From Beijerinckiaceae bacterium (lineage in GTDB: Bacteria; Pseudomonadota; Alphaproteobacteria; Rhizobiales; Beijerinckiaceae), in assembly GCA_025458025.1 (NCBI GenBank), contig JALOTF010000020.1:1-47911 (forward strand): a DNA stretch of 47,911 nt. The letters are read 5' to 3'. A program made the position numbers and the translations under genes. Under the pieces are notes generated by a model. That model was not told the origin of the DNA. It did no database searches and worked only from the letters and a program-made list of their open reading frames with translations. This document shows, piece after piece, positions 17,482 through 25,886 of the stretch (positions are counted from its first letter, which is position 1; every line of letters starts with the position of its first letter).

Positions 17482-18612
17482 TCAGCCGTGCATGGTGATG
17501 ACGTGGCGGATCACCTCGCCGCGATCCAGTCGGTCAAAGGCCTCGTTGATGCCCTCCAGCGGTCCTGTGGAGGAGAGGAGCTTGTCCACCGGCAGCTTGC
17601 CTGCCTTGAACAGCGCGATGTAGCGCGGGATATCGCGGCTCGGCACGCAGGAGCCCATATAGCCCCCCATCACGATCCGCTCCTCGGCAACAAGGCTCAC
17701 GGCGGGCACGGCGAATTGCGTCGCTGGTGCGGGCAGACCGCCCGTGGCGGTGATGCCGCCGCGCCGCGTGATGGCATAGGCCGTTTCAAAAGCTTTCGCT
17801 GCGCCCGCGAGTTCAATCGCGTGGTCCACGCCGCCCTTCGTGAGGGCACGCACCTGCGCCACGAGATCGGGATCGGAGGCGAGGAAACCATCGGTCGCGC
17901 CGAGGTCTTTCGCGATTGTGAGCTTCGCGGGGTTAAGGTCAATCGCGATGATCCGCTCAGCGCCACTAGCGACCGCCCCAAGCACGGCCGAGAGCCCGAC
18001 GCCGCCAAGCCCGATGACCGCCACGCTCTGGCCCGGCCGCACCTTGCAGGTGTTCATCACCGTGCCGACGCCGGTCATCACCGCGCAGCCAAAAAGCGCC
18101 GCATGGGTGAGCGACACATCCGGGTCGATCTTTACGATCGAACGGCGATGCACCACGGAATATTCCGAGAAGGCGCAGACCCCGCAATGGTGGTTCAGCG
18201 AACCATCATCGCAGGTAAAGCGCCGCCCGCCACCGAGCAGGGTTCCCGCGACATTCGCCGCATTGCCCGGCTCGCAGAGGGCCGCGCGGCCTTCCGCGCA
18301 GAAGCCGCAGGTGCCGCAGGTCGGCACGAAACTCATCACCACGGGATCACCGCGCTTCAGGTCATCGACGCCCGCGCCGACCTCCTCGACCACTGCCGAG
18401 GCTTCGTGCCCCAACGCCACGGGCAGCGGCCGTGGCCGATCGCCGTTGATGCCCGAGAGATCGGAATGACACACCCCCGCCGCCGCGATCCGCACCAGCA
18501 CCTCGCCCGGGCCCGGTGGCGCCAGCGTCACGGTCTCGATGGAGAGCGGACGCGATTGCGCATAGGGCCGGGGCAGGCCGGACTGGCGGAGAATGGCGGA
18601 GCGAATCTTCAC
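17482..18612 (-). CDS. Zinc-dependent alcohol dehydrogenase
   Basis: Medium-chain NAD(P)-dependent alcohol dehydrogenase. The 376-residue protein keeps catalytic zinc ligands C48 (GVCHSD) and H69-E70 (GHE), the four structural-zinc cysteines C99, C102, C105 and C113, and the Rossmann loop GLGGVG. The pattern is closest to class III-like and aryl/acyclic alcohol dehydrogenases. It would oxidise a primary alcohol to an aldehyde for the aldehyde dehydrogenase encoded two genes upstream. Spacing to the SDR gene is 29 bp and to the fumarase gene 9 bp, so it is within the operon. Confidence 0.9.
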   Translation of the reverse strand: MKIRSAILRQSGLPRPYAQSRPLSIETVTLAPPGPGEVLVRIAAAGVCHSDLSGINGDRPRPLPVALGHEASAVVEEVGAGVDDLKRGDPVVMSFVPTCGTCGFCAEGRAALCEPGNAANVAGTLLGGGRRFTCDDGSLNHHCGVCAFSEYSVVHRRSIVKIDPDVSLTHAALFGCAVMTGVGTVMNTCKVRPGQSVAVIGLGGVGLSAVLGAVASGAERIIAIDLNPAKLTIAKDLGATDGFLASDPDLVAQVRALTKGGVDHAIELAGAAKAFETAYAITRRGGITATGGLPAPATQFAVPAVSLVAEERIVMGGYMGSCVPSRDIPRYIALFKAGKLPVDKLLSSTGPLEGINEAFDRLDRGEVIRHVITMHG

Positions 18613-18641
18613 GGGGCTTGTATCCTGTCTTTTTGTTGCGG

Positions 18642-19394
18642 TCAGATCGTGCGGCCGCCATCGACCTCAAGAATGACGCCCGTGACGAACTCAGCTTCAT
18701 CCGAGGCGAGATAGAGGCAGGCATTGGCGATATCATCCGGCGTCGAGAGACGGCCGAGCGGGATGGTGCCAAGGAATTTCGCCCGGTTCTCCGGCGTATC
18801 CGGCATGCCCATGAACTGTTCCAGCAGGCCGGTCGCGCCCATCACCGGGGCCACGCAATTCACGCGGATCTTGTCCGGCGCGAGTTCCACGGCCATCGAG
18901 CGCGAGAGCAGGTTCACTGCCCCCTTGGTGGAGTTGTACCAGGTGAGGCCAGGGCGCGGGCGGATGCCGGCGGTCGAGCCGATGTTGATGATTACGCCGC
19001 CGCCTTTTGCCCGGTAATGCGGGATGATCGCGCGCGACATGTGGAACATCGCCTTCACGTTGATCGCGTAGACGCGATCGAATTCCTCTTCCGTCACCTC
19101 CATGATCGGCTTGTTGCGATGGCTCCAGCCGGCATTGTTCACGACGATATCAAGCCGCCCGCCGCCAAATTCCGCCGCGGTCTTCACGGCAGCTTCGGTC
19201 TCGGCCTGCGAGGTCACATCCGCCTTCACCGCGATGGCCGAAGCACCGATTTCCGAGGCGACGCGCTTGGCGCCTTCGAGATTGATATCCACCACCGCAA
19301 CCTTCGCGCCTTCGCGCGCATAGGTCTTCGCAATGCCTTCGCCGAACCCCGAACCCGCGCCGGTGATGAGGGCGGTCTTGCCTTTGAGACGCAT
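18642..19394 (-). CDS. Short-chain dehydrogenase/reductase
   Basis: Classical SDR oxidoreductase of 250 residues. The cofactor loop is TGAGSGFGEG (11-20), D36 after the second strand suggests NAD(H), NNAG is at 86-89 and the catalytic set is S140, Y153 and K157. ATG 19394 was chosen because AAGGAG lies 7 nt upstream; an in-frame TTG five codons earlier overlaps that site. Related sequences are annotated as 3-oxoacyl-ACP reductase or glucose dehydrogenase, but the context suggests an alcohol or hydroxy acid in the catabolic route. Substrate unknown. Confidence 0.9.
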   Translation of the reverse strand: MRLKGKTALITGAGSGFGEGIAKTYAREGAKVAVVDINLEGAKRVASEIGASAIAVKADVTSQAETEAAVKTAAEFGGGRLDIVVNNAGWSHRNKPIMEVTEEEFDRVYAINVKAMFHMSRAIIPHYRAKGGGVIINIGSTAGIRPRPGLTWYNSTKGAVNLLSRSMAVELAPDKIRVNCVAPVMGATGLLEQFMGMPDTPENRAKFLGTIPLGRLSTPDDIANACLYLASDEAEFVTGVILEVDGGRTI

Positions 19395-19450
19395 GGTCAA
19401 CTCCTTCAAATCCTGAGTGAATAAGCGGGGTGGGCTCCCGCTGTGCGAGT

Positions 19451-20914
19451 TCAGCCGTGTTTGACGACGAGGGTTTTCAGCGCGCCGAATTCATAGAGCG
19501 CCTCGAAGCCCTTCTCGCGGCCATGGCCGGATTTCTTCATGCCGCCGAAGGGCAGTTCGATGCCGCCGCCCGCGCCATAGCCGTTCACGAAGAGCTGGCC
19601 GGCGCGCACCTTGCGGGCCACGCGGATCGCGCGGTTGCAATCGCCCGACCAGACGCCCGCGACGAGGCCGTAATCCGTGCCATTGGCGAGGCGCAGCGCG
19701 TCTTCCTCATTGTCGAAGGGCATGGCCGCGAGCACGGGGCCGAACACTTCGAGCTGTGCGAGTTCGGAAGCCGGGTTTACCTCGTGGTAGATCGTGGGCT
19801 GCACATAGAAGCCATCGGCGGGCGTGTTGCTGGCGATCTGGCCCTGCGCGAGAATGCGCGCACCATCGCGTTCCGCCCGCTGGAGCATCGCGCCGATGCG
19901 GTTCTTCTGGCCGGCGCTGATCACCGGGCCGAGATCGAGATCCATCTCCGGCGTGCCGGCACGGATCTGCTCGAAGCGAAGCTTGAGATCCGCCATGAAC
20001 TTGTCCCAGATGCGCCGTTCCACCAGCACGCGGGAACCCGCCGAGCAGGTCTGCCCGGCATTCTGCACGATCGCCCCAGCCACAGATTGCACGGCTGCTG
20101 CGAGATCGGCATCGCCGAACACGATCTGCGGAGATTTGCCGCCGAGTTCGAGCGTGCAGCCGATATGGTTCTTCGCCGCCGCGATCTGGATCAGCGTGCC
20201 GACTTCCGGGCTACCCGTGAACGAGATGAAATCGATCCCGCGATGGTTGGAGAGCGCGGCACCCGCTTCTTCGCCGAGGCCGGGCACCACGTTGATCGCG
20301 CCATCGGGGAAGCCCGCTTCCGCCGCGAGTTCCGCGAGGCGCAAAGGCACCATGCAGGCCTCCTCCGCCGGTTTGATGACGGTGGCGTTGCCCATGGCGA
20401 GGGCCGGGGCGACCGTGCGGCCGAACATCTGGCCGGGATAGTTCCACGGGATGATATGCGCCGTGACACCCAGCGGCTCATAGAGCGTGTTGACAAGAAA
20501 CCCTTCCATAAAGGGAATGGTGTCGCCATGCACCTTGTCAGCCGCACCGCCGTAGTATTCGAAATAGCGGCTCACGGCGACGACATCGGCGCGGGCCTGC
20601 TTCAGCGGCTTGCCGGTATCGCGCGCTTCGAGCAGCGCGAGTTCCTCGAAATTGTCATCCACGAGGCGCGACAGGCGCATCAGCAGGCGACCCCGCTCGG
20701 TGGCACTCAGGCGGCCCCATGCGCCGGTCTCCAGAGCGGCGCGCGCGGCGGCCACCGCGAGGTCGATATCCTCGGCATTGCCCGCGGCGATGGCCGCGAA
20801 GGGCTGGCCATCCGCAGGTGCAATCATCGGGATCGACTTGCCGGATTTCGAGGGCTGCCAGCGGTTGTTGATGAAGACGCCCTTGGCGGCTTCCGTGCGC
20901 AGGATCTGGTTCAT
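19451..20914 (-). CDS. Aldehyde dehydrogenase family protein
   Basis: NAD(P)-dependent aldehyde dehydrogenase of 487 residues. The oxyanion Asn is in PWNYP (N158), the cofactor loop is FTGSPEVG (232-239), the general base E256 is in LELGGKSP and the nucleophile C290 in GQTCSAGSR. Near the end is the usual LPFGGMKKSGHGRE. Its ATG overlaps the livF stop by 4 bp (ATGA), which physically joins the importer genes to the catabolic genes. It is likely to oxidise a semialdehyde or aldehyde to the acid that is then activated with CoA. The precise substrate is unknown. Confidence 0.92.
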   Translation of the reverse strand: MNQILRTEAAKGVFINNRWQPSKSGKSIPMIAPADGQPFAAIAAGNAEDIDLAVAAARAALETGAWGRLSATERGRLLMRLSRLVDDNFEELALLEARDTGKPLKQARADVVAVSRYFEYYGGAADKVHGDTIPFMEGFLVNTLYEPLGVTAHIIPWNYPGQMFGRTVAPALAMGNATVIKPAEEACMVPLRLAELAAEAGFPDGAINVVPGLGEEAGAALSNHRGIDFISFTGSPEVGTLIQIAAAKNHIGCTLELGGKSPQIVFGDADLAAAVQSVAGAIVQNAGQTCSAGSRVLVERRIWDKFMADLKLRFEQIRAGTPEMDLDLGPVISAGQKNRIGAMLQRAERDGARILAQGQIASNTPADGFYVQPTIYHEVNPASELAQLEVFGPVLAAMPFDNEEDALRLANGTDYGLVAGVWSGDCNRAIRVARKVRAGQLFVNGYGAGGGIELPFGGMKKSGHGREKGFEALYEFGALKTLVVKHG

Positions 20915-21630
20915 GTCCGGTCTCCGGTATGGCTGGCCGCCGGAGCAGCCATGATGTGTGAAGCCCCGTCGCGTTTCTTCGTGGAAAGGATCTCGCCGCG
21001 CTCGATGGTGAGTGTGGTGTCGGCGAAGGCTTCCAGCAGCTTGGGGTTGGATTCGGTGATGAGGATGGCGATATCCGGGTCATGCGCGCGCAAGCGCCGC
21101 AAAGCCTCGGCGTAACGCTGGGCGAGCACCGGCGCGAGTCCCTGGAAGGGCTCATCCAGGATCACGAATTTCGTGCCGAGCATCAGCGCGCGGCCAAGGG
21201 CCACCATCTTGCCCTGCCCGCCCGAAACCGAGCCCGCGGGGCGCGGCGCGAGTTCCTTCAGTTCCGGCATCACCATATAGGCGCGTTCGAGCCGCCGCGC
21301 GGTTTCCGCCGCCGAGAGCTTGCCCACACGCGCGGGCAGCAGCACGTTTTCCTCCACCGTGAAGGCGGAGAAGAGCCGGCGATCCTCCGGCGCATAGCCG
21401 ATGCCTAGGCCGGGGCGCAGATGCGGCGGCACCTTCGCAAGGTTCTCAGCGTTGAAGGTGAGTCCACCGGTCATCTCGGTGAAGCCCATGATGGTGCGGA
21501 CGGTTGTGGTCTTCCCCGCGCCGTTATGGCCGATCAGCGCGCAGGTCGCGCCATGCGCGATGGTGAAGCTCAGCTGGCGCAGCACATGCACGCCGGCGAT
21601 CGTGACATTGACCTTGTCGAAGCTCAGCAT
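20911..21630 (-). CDS. livF: Branched-chain-type ABC transporter ATPase LivF
   Basis: Second ATPase of a HAAT (LIV-type) importer. The 239-residue protein has Walker A GHNGAGKT (34-41), signature VSGGQ (135-139) and Walker B VILDEP (156-161). The last 25 residues are an alanine-rich tail not needed for the fold. It starts 3 bp after livG and its stop overlaps the aldehyde dehydrogenase start (ATGA). Substrate is set by the binding protein encoded at 24405-25712, not by this subunit; a carboxylate linked to the adjacent catabolic genes is likelier than leucine. Confidence 0.93.
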   Translation of the reverse strand: MLSFDKVNVTIAGVHVLRQLSFTIAHGATCALIGHNGAGKTTTVRTIMGFTEMTGGLTFNAENLAKVPPHLRPGLGIGYAPEDRRLFSAFTVEENVLLPARVGKLSAAETARRLERAYMVMPELKELAPRPAGSVSGGQGKMVALGRALMLGTKFVILDEPFQGLAPVLAQRYAEALRRLRAHDPDIAILITESNPKLLEAFADTTLTIERGEILSTKKRDGASHIMAAPAASHTGDRT

Positions 21631-21633
21631 GGC

Positions 21634-22377
21634 TCAGATCCCGATCACATGCGCGCGGACTTCCGCGTTCTGCAGCACTTCCGAGGGCGGGCCCACGATC
21701 TGGATCTTGCCCGAACTCCACACCGCCACGCGCGAAGCGTAGCGCTCCACCATCTCCATGTCGTGCTCGACGAAGACGGAGCTGACCTTCTGCTGCTTCA
21801 GCGCGTTGGTGAGGATATCCATGATCCCCATCTTCTCTGCCGAGGCTACACCCGAGGTGGGCTCGTCCATCAGCAGAACGCGCGGCTTCAGGGCCAGAGC
21901 AAGCGCGATATCCACGAGCTTGCGCTGCCCCTCGGGCAGTTCGAACGTGCGACGATCGGCGAAAGCGCGTACGCCGACGAGATCGAGCAGGGCTTCCATC
22001 TCTGCGCGCTCCGGCAGGTCCATCAGACGGCGAAAGCCCGTCATCTGCCCGGTGCGGGCGGCGGCGCTCATCAGCATGTTTTCCATCACCGTCTGCTCGA
22101 GAAAGAGCTGCGGGATCTGGAAGGCACGCGCCACGCCCAGCTTGGTGATGGTGCGCGGGGGCAGGGCCGTGATGTCCTTGCCGAGGAAGCTCACACTGCC
22201 CGCCTGTGGCCGGAGATAGCCGGTCGTCATGTTGAGGAAGGTGGTTTTGCCCGCCCCGTTCGGGCCGATGATCGCGAGGTTCTCACCTTCGAGCACGTCG
22301 AGGTCGATGCCATCGGCAGCGATCACACCACCGAAGCGGATTTTCAGCCCGCGGGCGGAGATAAGAACATTACTCAT
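21634..22377 (-). CDS. livG: Branched-chain-type ABC transporter ATPase LivG
   Basis: First ATPase of the LIV-type importer. The 247-residue protein has Walker A GPNGAGKT (38-45) and Walker B VLLMDEP (167-173). The signature motif reads LPEGQRK (147-153), a departure from the common LSGGQ or LSYGQ, with the conserved Gly and Gln kept. Its ATG overlaps the livM stop by 4 bp (ATGA), so translation is coupled. It belongs to the same operon as the permeases and the aldehyde dehydrogenase. Confidence 0.93.
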   Translation of the reverse strand: MSNVLISARGLKIRFGGVIAADGIDLDVLEGENLAIIGPNGAGKTTFLNMTTGYLRPQAGSVSFLGKDITALPPRTITKLGVARAFQIPQLFLEQTVMENMLMSAAARTGQMTGFRRLMDLPERAEMEALLDLVGVRAFADRRTFELPEGQRKLVDIALALALKPRVLLMDEPTSGVASAEKMGIMDILTNALKQQKVSSVFVEHDMEMVERYASRVAVWSSGKIQIVGPPSEVLQNAEVRAHVIGI

Positions 22378-23327
22378 CGTTTGCCCTCCGATGCCGCGCC
22401 GCGCTTGAGGAGGCCGATGAGCCCCGACGGTGCGAACATGATGATCACGATGAGCACCACGCCGAGGATGAGCTGCCAGGCATTGGCGAGTTTGGCCGCA
22501 GCGAGGAAGCGCACGATCTCGAACATCGCGGCACCCGCGAAGGCACCCGCCGCATTGGCTGTGCCGCCGAGGATCGCGATAAAGACGAACTCGCCGGATT
22601 TGGTCCAGAAGGCGAATTCCGGCGTCGCGATCTGCTGCGCGACCGTCACGAGTGCACCACCGAGGCCACCAAGGAAGGCCGAGATGATGTAGCCGATCAG
22701 CAGCACCTTGCGGGCGGAGACGCCGAGATATTCAAGGCGTGTCTCGTTCGTTTTTATCGCCTTGAGCATGTGGCCCAAGGGTGAATCGAGGTAGCGCTGC
22801 ACGGCGAAGCTCGCGACCAGCGCCAGCGCCAGCGTGATGTAGAGCAGCAGATACTGGAAGGTCTCCGGCGGAAACGCCATGCCGGCGATAGTGGGCCGCG
22901 CCACGCGAATGCCATCCGCACCATTGGTGAAGTGGTAGAGCTTCTCCAGCAGCGACCACAGCACCATCGAGAATGCGAGGTTGAGCATACCGAAGAAGAT
23001 CTCGCGGTAGCGCACCACGAAAACGCCCACCAGCGCACCGACCAGGGTCGCCACGACCGGTGCGATCACGATGTAGAGCAGCAGGTCGCCCGTACCGAGA
23101 TACTTGCCCCAGAAGGCGACCGAATAGGCCCCGAGACCGAAGAACATCGCGTGGCCGAAGGAGACCTGCCCCGCCTGCAGCAGGATGATGATGCCGAGCA
23201 CCACGATGCCCTTGGCGAGAATGAGCGTCACGAGCGTCGTCCAGCTCGGCAGCAGCGCAGGCACGATGATCGAGGCAGCAATCGCGATGGCGATCAGCAC
23301 CCGATGAAGGTTCGAGAGGCGCGCCAT
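22374..23327 (-). CDS. livM: Branched-chain-type ABC transporter permease LivM
   Basis: Membrane permease of the LIV-type importer, 317 residues with about eight to ten transmembrane helices. Typical blocks are LQAGQVSFGHAMFFGLGAY, NLAFSMV and AIKTNETRLEYLGV (the ATPase-facing loop). The open frame extends to 24281, but that extension is a shadow of livH. The ATG at 23327 shares one base with the livH stop (TGATG) and gives the normal length. It is coupled to livG by an ATGA overlap. Confidence 0.93.
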   Translation of the reverse strand: MARLSNLHRVLIAIAIAASIIVPALLPSWTTLVTLILAKGIVVLGIIILLQAGQVSFGHAMFFGLGAYSVAFWGKYLGTGDLLLYIVIAPVVATLVGALVGVFVVRYREIFFGMLNLAFSMVLWSLLEKLYHFTNGADGIRVARPTIAGMAFPPETFQYLLLYITLALALVASFAVQRYLDSPLGHMLKAIKTNETRLEYLGVSARKVLLIGYIISAFLGGLGGALVTVAQQIATPEFAFWTKSGEFVFIAILGGTANAAGAFAGAAMFEIVRFLAAAKLANAWQLILGVVLIVIIMFAPSGLIGLLKRGAASEGKR

Positions 23328-24226
23328 CAGATCTTCCTCACCTTGTTGACGCCGAACAGCCCCATGGGCCGGACGAGTAGCACGATGACCATGATCAGGT
23401 AGGGCACCAGCACCTCCAGCTCCGGCTGGATGTAGATGACGAAGGCGCGGGCCAAGCCGATCATCAGGGCGGTCACTGCTGCGCCCTCGATCTGGCCGAG
23501 GCCGGCGGTCGCCGCGACCGCGAAGGACAGCACGATCATGTCCGTGCCCATGCCCGGCACCAGCGATGTCGTGGGCGAGGCCAGCGCACCGCCCAGAGCC
23601 GCCAGGGTCGCGCCGATGATGAAGGTGATGAGAAACACGTTCCGCGCATTGATGCCGATGGCGGTCGCGGCCTCGCGATCCTCGGTCACCGCGAGGATCA
23701 CCGCGCCGGAGAGAGTGTGCCGCAGGAAATAGCGCAGGCCGATCAGCGTCCCCAAGGCTACCAGCGGCAGCAGGATCACCTGATACGAGGTGTAGGTGAC
23801 GCCGAGCAGCGAGACATTCGGCAGCAGCCGCACGGGTTCTGCCGCGAAGATCGGCTGCACGCCCCAGATCAGCCTTTGCAGGTTGTCCATGATCATGAAG
23901 ACCGCAAAGGTGATGAGCAGTTGCAGCACCTCCTCGCGGCCATAGACCGGGCGCAGCAGGAAGGTTTCGAGAAGCCCGCCCACGAACACGCCGATGATCA
24001 GCGCCGCGATGAGCAGGGCGGGAAAGGTGAGCCAGGGCGAGATGGGGGCGACCAGCAGGCTGATCGTCGCGGCCATGTAGGCGCCATAGGCATAGAGCGA
24101 GCCATGCGCGACATTCACAACGCGCAGCACGCCGAAGATGAGGCTCAGCCCCACCGAGACCAGAAACACGAGGGCGGCGTAGCTCAGCCCATCGAGAATG
24201 GCCAGAATGGCAATGGTCGAATCCAT
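23327..24226 (-). CDS. livH: Branched-chain-type ABC transporter permease LivH
   Basis: Membrane permease of the LIV-type importer, 299 residues with about eight transmembrane helices. Recognised by GLSYAALVFLVSVGLSLIFGVLRVVNVAHGS-type N-terminal sequence, AVTEDREAATAIGIN (cytoplasmic coupling loop) and the end FGVNKVRKI. Start ATG 24226. The gap to the binding-protein gene is 178 bp and holds a perfect 12-bp hairpin, which suggests lower expression of the permease genes than of the receptor. The stop overlaps the livM start by one base. Confidence 0.93.
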   Translation of the reverse strand: MDSTIAILAILDGLSYAALVFLVSVGLSLIFGVLRVVNVAHGSLYAYGAYMAATISLLVAPISPWLTFPALLIAALIIGVFVGGLLETFLLRPVYGREEVLQLLITFAVFMIMDNLQRLIWGVQPIFAAEPVRLLPNVSLLGVTYTSYQVILLPLVALGTLIGLRYFLRHTLSGAVILAVTEDREAATAIGINARNVFLITFIIGATLAALGGALASPTTSLVPGMGTDMIVLSFAVAATAGLGQIEGAAVTALMIGLARAFVIYIQPELEVLVPYLIMVIVLLVRPMGLFGVNKVRKI

Positions 24227-24349
24227 CGGAAGTCCCTGCCGGCTTCACGCGGGCATCGCGCGGGCATGCCCGGCGGCCCATTGGTCCTTCGGTGCCTGTT
24301 TGTCAGGCGAACCGGATACCGCTTCATCCCGGTTGGTCGGAGCGGTTGG

Positions 24350-24387
24350 GAAAATGCGTGGGCAGGAGGGAGAGATCCTGCCCACGC
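24350..24387 (-). terminator. 12-bp perfect hairpin between binding-protein and permease genes
   Basis: GCGTGGGCAGGA (24356-24367) pairs perfectly with TCCTGCCCACGC (24376-24387) around an 8-nt loop. Read on the minus strand it is followed by ATTTTCCC, so it looks like a leaky intrinsic terminator. It begins 17 bp after the binding-protein stop codon. Such hairpins after ABC receptor genes usually stabilise the receptor message and reduce read-through into the permease genes. Confidence 0.65.
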
Positions 24388-24404
24388 GAAGCGACGGCCG
24401 GGAG

Positions 24405-25712
24405 TTAGCCGCCGTGTTTGAAGGTCGGCACGTTCATCTTGTAGAAATCGGCCGGCAGCGTCTTAAGCCAATCCACCGACTTCTGGCCCGGCGGCGTGGT
24501 GATGCTCTTCGGCTCGAACAGCATCATGTTGTCGAGCACCATGAAGTTATGCGCCGGGTCGGCCTTGGTCACGCCGACCAGCTGCGCCTCGAGGCCCTGA
24601 TTGTCCTCGGCACGCATGGTGATCGGACGGCCCCAGCCCTTGAATTCGAGGCCCGAGGCGGCATCCACCACCTGCTCGCGGGTCGGCCACTTGCCGCCAT
24701 TGGTCTTGATCGCCTTCTCATAGGCGCCCTGCAGGGCCGAGAAAGCCTGCTGCATGTGGTAGACCGAGTAGATCGGCCAGGCACCGGTCTTGGCGCGGAA
24801 CGCCTCGTTGAAGGCCTTGAAGGCCGGGTCGTTCTTCATTTCCGGGTGCAGGAACCAATGGTCGCCGCGAGCACCCACGATCAGCCCTTCCGGCAGATCC
24901 TTGCCGAGGCGCTGCAGCGAGGTTTCGCCGATACCCAGCACGAAAGTGCTCTGGCGCAGAAGGCCACGCTGGCCCGCCTGACGAACGAGCGTGTCGAGGT
25001 CACCGCCCCAGCTCGTGGTCAGCACGACATCCGGACGAAGCGCCATCAGGCGGGAGATTTCGGTCGAGTAATCCGGTGCGCCGAATTTCGGGAAGAGTTC
25101 GGCCACGATCTTCACATCCGGCTTCATCTGCTTCAGCGCGGTGGAGAAGATCTCCCAGCTCTCGCGGCCCCAGGCATAATCCTGGTTCACGACGGCGATG
25201 GTCTTGAAATCCGGCTTGGTCTTCAGGAGGTAGATCAGAACCGCCAGCATTTCCGGCGTCGCATTGGCCTGCGAGCGGAAATTGTAGCGATACTTCTTGG
25301 CTTCGAGGATCGAGGCCGCACCGCAATCCCACATGAAGTTCATCATCTTCAGGTCTTCGGCGAGCGGGGCCAGCTGCTGGCAGCTGCCCGAGGAGATCGC
25401 CGAGAAGGTCACGTCCACCTTCTCATCCTGCACGAGGCGGCGGAAATTCGAGACGAGAGCCTCGCCGCCGGCACCCTCATCGATGAAGCTCAGCGTCACC
25501 GGCACGCCGCCGATGCCACCCTTCTTGTTGATCTCTTCGGCGATCATCTCGGCCGCAGCCTTGGCCGGCACGCCGAAGACCGAGGCCGGGCCCGACAGGA
25601 AGGTCGCGATGCCGACCTTGACTTCCTTGGGCTTGTCCTGCGCGAAAGCCGGGCCGGCCATCAGGCCCGCGGCGCCCAGCAAGGCGCCCATCCATGTCCT
25701 GCGATTGATCAC
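24405..25712 (-). CDS. LIV-type ABC transporter substrate-binding protein
   Basis: Periplasmic receptor of the type I (Leu/Ile/Val-binding-like) family, 435 residues. The N-terminus has an RR pair (NRRTWMGALLGAAG) before a hydrophobic stretch and an AFA-Q cleavage site near residue 24, so Tat export is possible though the motif is not perfect. The mature part begins KEVKVGIATFLSGPASVFG and shows the two-lobed family pattern. Translation starts at GTG 25712 after GGGGAGG. It is the first gene of the 14-gene run. The ligand is unknown; context suggests the catabolic substrate rather than a branched amino acid. Confidence 0.9.
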   Translation of the reverse strand: MINRRTWMGALLGAAGLMAGPAFAQDKPKEVKVGIATFLSGPASVFGVPAKAAAEMIAEEINKKGGIGGVPVTLSFIDEGAGGEALVSNFRRLVQDEKVDVTFSAISSGSCQQLAPLAEDLKMMNFMWDCGAASILEAKKYRYNFRSQANATPEMLAVLIYLLKTKPDFKTIAVVNQDYAWGRESWEIFSTALKQMKPDVKIVAELFPKFGAPDYSTEISRLMALRPDVVLTTSWGGDLDTLVRQAGQRGLLRQSTFVLGIGETSLQRLGKDLPEGLIVGARGDHWFLHPEMKNDPAFKAFNEAFRAKTGAWPIYSVYHMQQAFSALQGAYEKAIKTNGGKWPTREQVVDAASGLEFKGWGRPITMRAEDNQGLEAQLVGVTKADPAHNFMVLDNMMLFEPKSITTPPGQKSVDWLKTLPADFYKMNVPTFKHGG

Positions 25713-25869
25713 GTAATCCTCCCCTGATGTCTTTTCTTCCGGCTTCCATGAGCCGGTGACGCCCGGAAGCGTTAGCCGGACCGTGCGGGTCGGGGCGAGC
25801 GCCAGCGGGATCAGGGGAGGTTAGTCCTCGGTCAGCATCAACGAAAACCGTCATTCACGATGCCAGCTT

Positions 25870-25882
25870 TCGGAATTTCCGA
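25870..25882. promoter_or_regulatory. 13-bp inverted repeat at the head of the transporter-catabolic operon
   Basis: TCGGAA-T-TTCCGA is a perfect palindrome lying 5 bp beyond the lysR stop and about 160 bp before the binding-protein start. It may be a regulator half of the operon promoter. Its half-site TTCCGA resembles, but does not equal, the TTCGGC half-site of the dyad between lysR and the CoA-transferase gene. It has no T-tract on the minus strand, so it is not a terminator of lysR. No clear -35/-10 pair was identified. Confidence 0.3.
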
Positions 25883-25886
25883 TATC

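Noticed and set aside
15742-18714. A 990-residue open frame on the plus strand
   Set aside because: A high-GC antisense artefact across four well-supported genes, with no recognisable domain.
22374-24281. A 635-residue LivM with a long N-terminal extension
   Set aside because: The extra part is out-of-frame livH sequence; the TGATG junction at 23327 gives a normal LivM.
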